The notes beneath the pieces are model-generated. The model ran no database searches and was not told the origin of the DNA. It worked only from the letters and a program-made list of their open reading frames with translations. Below are positions 42,413-44,865 of a DNA stretch of 44,865 nt, one piece after another. Origin of the DNA: Lachnospiraceae bacterium UBA7093 (GTDB taxonomy: Bacteria > Bacillota > Clostridia > Lachnospirales > Lachnospiraceae); NCBI GenBank assembly GCA_002492465.1, contig DKYT01000015.1, forward strand, positions 1 through 44,865, written 5' to 3'. Numbering within the stretch: position 1 is the stretch's first letter; each line of letters begins with the position of its first letter. Position numbers and translations under genes: made by a program.

Positions 42413-43474
42413 TTATGCTTCTTCTCTGAAATAACAGAGATTTTCACTCATAACGATTTCCAGCTTGGAATAAACCTTTTTTTCTTCCTGTAGAATTCCG
42501 TAACACATTTCTTCAAATAAGATCCTCATGGCAAGGTATGCCTGTTTGCTCAGGTCCTGATAAACCACTCCGTCTATCACAGATTCCCTTATCTCCTCTT
42601 CGATCTCCTGAAACAGGTCGAAGCCAACCAGCCTCACATCCCGCCTTTTTAAATCCCGAAGCGCCTTTGCCGTCATATCAAGGCGATAGGTCAGATCAAA
42701 GATTCCGGCAAGCTGCGGCTCCCTTTCCAGAGAAGCGCACACTTCTCCATATACCTGTTCCCCCGCCGCCAGATCGTGAATCACAGGAAGCGGTTTGCAA
42801 TCAGGATATTCCTCCAGCTTTGTCAAAAAACCTTTCAGTCTGGTTTGAATATCCCGGTTATCCCGGTACTCCGCCGTAACCGGTATCAGGATCTTTCCCT
42901 TTCCGGAAACCAGTTTTCCCAAAAGCTCTGCGGCAAGCAGTCCGCTTTTAAAATAATCTACTCCCACATAACAGTCCCCATGGGCTCTTTCCAGATCCCG
43001 GCTAAGCAAAACCACCCTGCATTCCCTTTCATGGAGCGTTTTTAAAATCTTTTCTATCACCTGATAATCCGCGAAGGCAAGGACAAAGCTTTTCACCCCC
43101 AGCGCAAGCATTTTTTCAACCTCATCCATTTGCCGCGCCGGATCCTCCACGTCAAATTCTGAAATCATGACCTTTAGACCATCATCGCCGAATTCCCTCA
43201 CGGCTCTTTCAATTCCCTTTCTGACCTTAGGCGAAAAGTAGTTTGCACTTCCGGATCGAAAACCCACATAGCCGATGGTATATTCCCTGTTCATCGCCAA
43301 ATTCCTGGCATTCTTATTCTCCACATAGTGATACCGCTCCAGCGCTTCCATCACTGCATTCCGGGTCTTCTCGCTGACATTTCCCTTATTTTTTAAGACC
43401 TTATAGATGGTGGTTCTTGAAATGCCGATTTTTGCGGAAATCTCCTCCAATGTCATGCGCGTGATCGTTTCCAT
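42413..43474 (-). CDS. LacI family regulator of the xylB operon
   Basis: A 353-residue regulator with a LacI helix-turn-helix (TLEEISAKIGISRTTIYKVL) and a hinge at NKNARNLAMN. The effector domain begins TIGYVGFRSGSANYFSPKV and resembles the sugar-binding type 4 branch. It is the first gene of the operon, 22 bases before xylB. A palindromic site with an ACACGTGT core lies 31-46 bases before its start codon over the transcription start, so it probably represses its own operon. The inducer is likely the substrate aldose or ketose. GGAG precedes the ATG. Confidence 0.9.
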   Translation of the reverse strand: METITRMTLEEISAKIGISRTTIYKVLKNKGNVSEKTRNAVMEALERYHYVENKNARNLAMNREYTIGYVGFRSGSANYFSPKVRKGIERAVREFGDDGLKVMISEFDVEDPARQMDEVEKMLALGVKSFVLAFADYQVIEKILKTLHERECRVVLLSRDLERAHGDCYVGVDYFKSGLLAAELLGKLVSGKGKILIPVTAEYRDNRDIQTRLKGFLTKLEEYPDCKPLPVIHDLAAGEQVYGEVCASLEREPQLAGIFDLTYRLDMTAKALRDLKRRDVRLVGFDLFQEIEEEIRESVIDGVVYQDLSKQAYLAMRILFEEMCYGILQEEKKVYSKLEIVMSENLCYFREEA

Positions 43475-43504
43475 TTACATCTCCTTATTTCTGTTCCAAT
43501 AATA

Positions 43505-43520
43505 GTTTACACGTGTTAAC
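43505..43520. promoter_or_regulatory. Candidate LacI operator of the xylB operon
   Basis: GTTTACACGTGTTAAC is nearly palindromic with a perfect ACACGTGT core. It lies just after the likely -10 box. A half-similar GGTAACACCTGTG lies at 43526-43538, overlapping the -10. Confidence 0.65.
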
Positions 43521-43523
43521 TCT

Positions 43524-43552
43524 ATGGTAACACCTGTGCTTTGCCTTGTCAA
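43524..43552 (-). promoter_or_regulatory. Promoter of the lacI-xylB operon
   Basis: On the minus strand TTGACA (43552-43547) and TACCAT (43529-43524) are 17 bases apart. The -10 is imperfect, the -35 perfect. Confidence 0.55.
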
Positions 43553-43604
43553 TTTACACTTATGCCTATGTTTTATCATGGTTTTTGTGGAATTTATACA
43601 AAAA

Positions 43605-43630
43605 GAGCCGGCACGCTGCCGGCTCCAAAA
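43605..43630 (-). terminator. Intrinsic terminator after metI
   Basis: A nine-base-pair GAGCCGGCA/TGCCGGCTC stem with a three-base loop (43605-43625) follows metI. On the minus strand it ends with CTCTTTTTG, a T-tract. The transcript therefore ends without metQ. Confidence 0.85.
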
Positions 43631-43642
43631 ATTTCCCTGTAT

Positions 43643-44308
43643 TTATCCTGTAATCCGCCTGTCCAGCTTCCTGGAAAGTTTCGTCCCGATTACCTGTAAG
43701 ATCTGTACCAATGCCACCAATAATACCACCGTCACGATCATAATATCCGCCTGATACCTGTGATAGCCGTATCGAATCGCAATATCGCCAAGTCCTCCGC
43801 CACCCACGGTACCTGCCATTGCCGAATATCCTAAAATCGTTCCAAGTGCAATGGTAGCGCCAACAATCAGGGAAGTTCTTGCTTCCACCAAAAGCACTTT
43901 CCAGATAATCGTCCAAAGACTTGCGCCCATACTCTGCGCCGCTTCAATCACCCCATGATCCACCTCCAAAAGAGAGGACTCCACCAGTCTTGCCACAAAG
44001 GGCGCCGCTGCAAGGGACAAGGGCACGATCGTTGCCGTGGCTCCATAGCTTCTTCCCACGATCAGTCTGGTTAACGGAATTAACAGAACAAGTAAAATCA
44101 AAAAAGGAATGCTTCTTACAATGTTTACTATGATATCTAAAATTTTATATACAATCTTATTCGGTTTCAGCCCGCCTGAAGCCGTTACCACCAGGGTAAT
44201 TCCCATAGGCAGTCCCAGGGCATATGCAATCAACGTGGAGACCAGGGTCATATACAGGGTGACGCCCGTTCCCTCTACCAGCATCATAACAATCTGACTA
44301 TCCCACAT
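43643..44308 (-). CDS. metI: Methionine ABC transporter permease
   Basis: A 221-residue inner membrane protein with five hydrophobic segments, the channel of the D/L-methionine importer. The MetI family pattern is clear: VEGTGVTLYMTLVSTLIAY, NIVRSIPFLILLVLLIPLTR, and the EAA loop EAAQSMGASLWTIIWKVLL. The C-terminus has GYSAMAGTVGGGGLGDIAIR, the signature of this family. The ATG at 44308 overlaps the metN stop by eleven bases. GGAGG lies about eleven bases upstream. The binding protein metQ does not follow, so it must be upstream of metN or elsewhere. Confidence 0.93.
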   Translation of the reverse strand: MWDSQIVMMLVEGTGVTLYMTLVSTLIAYALGLPMGITLVVTASGGLKPNKIVYKILDIIVNIVRSIPFLILLVLLIPLTRLIVGRSYGATATIVPLSLAAAPFVARLVESSLLEVDHGVIEAAQSMGASLWTIIWKVLLVEARTSLIVGATIALGTILGYSAMAGTVGGGGLGDIAIRYGYHRYQADIMIVTVVLLVALVQILQVIGTKLSRKLDRRITG

Positions 44309-44865
44309 AATGATCAAGCTCCTCCACTTCTAATTTTCTGTTTTTTAAATATTGTATCATCTTCTCAGCCGCCCCATCATCCTCCGGCATCTGCAGAATC
44401 ATCTGTCCGTGCGCCACACCGCCGATATCCCTGGTATCCGCCAGCAGAATATTAACCGGCGCTTTGCAGGTAAGAACCATATTGGCAATCACAGGCTCAA
44501 AAGAAGAATTACTGGTAAACACAATACGGATACAGCGTTTTCCTTTCATTTCCTCAGGCTGCTGCCGATCTCCCTGAAATACAAGCTTTTTTGCTGCCTT
44601 GCTCTTAGGTCTTTGGAAAACCTCCTCTACCGTTCCGGTTTCCGCAAGTGTACCCTCATCTATGATTGCCACATGACTACAGATCTCCTGCACCACCGTC
44701 ATTTCATGTGTGATAATCACAATGGTAATCCCATATTTTTCATTGATCTCCTTCAGCAAAGCAAGAATCGCCTTAGTGGTGGTAGGATCCAACGCGCTGG
44801 TCGCCTCGTCGCAAAGAAGAATCTTCGGGTTTGTGGCAAGCGCCCTTGCAATCGCCACCCTCTGC
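44298..44865 (-). CDS. metN: Methionine ABC transporter ATP-binding protein, partial
   Basis: The C-terminal 188 residues of MetN; the start lies beyond the window's right edge. The visible part begins just after the ABC signature at QRVAIARAL. Walker B is ILLCDEATSALDP, followed by IVIITHEMTVVQ. The C-terminal NIL domain, beginning about GKRCIRIVFTSNSSFEPVIA, binds methionine and inhibits the transporter when the cell is full. metI overlaps it on the same strand. Confidence 0.95.
   Translation of the reverse strand, partial: QRVAIARALATNPKILLCDEATSALDPTTTKAILALLKEINEKYGITIVIITHEMTVVQEICSHVAIIDEGTLAETGTVEEVFQRPKSKAAKKLVFQGDRQQPEEMKGKRCIRIVFTSNSSFEPVIANMVLTCKAPVNILLADTRDIGGVAHGQMILQMPEDDGAAEKMIQYLKNRKLEVEELDHYVG

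Overview
The window looks like part of the chromosome of a spore-forming gut Firmicute of the Lachnospiraceae type. The signs are moderate G+C, strong GGAGG ribosome sites, a PdaB-like sporulation deacetylase, the DUF5721 and DUF4867 families, LacI-controlled sugar operons and an orphan second RsmH. No rRNA, tRNA, CRISPR array, phage or complete insertion sequence is visible. Genus assignment is inference.

Layout. 1-2014: a nested palindromic element, then trpS and a DUF5721 gene. 2019-2978: an unrecognised coiled-coil protein. 3141-5712: a promoter with a structured leader, then a three-gene ABC-2 exporter. 5724-7163: a YbaK-type deacylase and an AraC/GyrI-like regulator. 7332-7668: a 79-residue small protein. 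7682-9649: a fusion of an Rpn/PD-(D/E)XK nuclease with an RsmH rRNA methyltransferase. 9929-10262: a second nested palindrome with perfect 84-85-bp arms. 10268-11080: an acyltransferase-like protein. 11485-12861: a MATE exporter. 12868-18692: an MMPL transporter with a repeat-rich lipoprotein, and a divergent TetR with two visible operators. 18693-18836: a nucleotidyltransferase remnant. 18926-21656: a polysaccharide deacetylase and a C_GCAxxG_C_C/GGDEF/EAL protein. 21740-24973: carB without carA beside it.

25223-33368 is one regulated catabolic module on the minus strand. It holds a LacI regulator, an allulose (D-psicose) 3-epimerase-like enzyme, a nucleoside hydrolase, and an RbsBAC-like ABC importer with two permeases. 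Four copies of a GTAACCGGTTAC-like operator lie in front of the epimerase and the hydrolase. The simplest reading is import of a nucleoside-like compound, release of its sugar and epimerisation of that sugar.

33528-44865: ylmH with an AEC transporter; a GH2 glycosidase on the plus strand; a second MATE exporter; a second sugar operon (lacI-xylB-DUF4867-fucI-like); and the end of a methionine ABC operon (metN partial, metI).

The most unusual signals are five. First, two palindromic elements have unrelated arms but share a roughly 132-nt core with compensatory base changes in two hairpins. Second, the Rpn-RsmH fusion has a hairpin over its ribosome site and a possible internal start. Third, a nucleoside hydrolase is paired with an allulose epimerase under one operator type. 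Fourth, a cysteine-rich C_GCAxxG_C_C domain is fused to a c-di-GMP phosphodiesterase. Fifth, a palindrome carries a promoter in one arm between ylmH and the GH2 gene.
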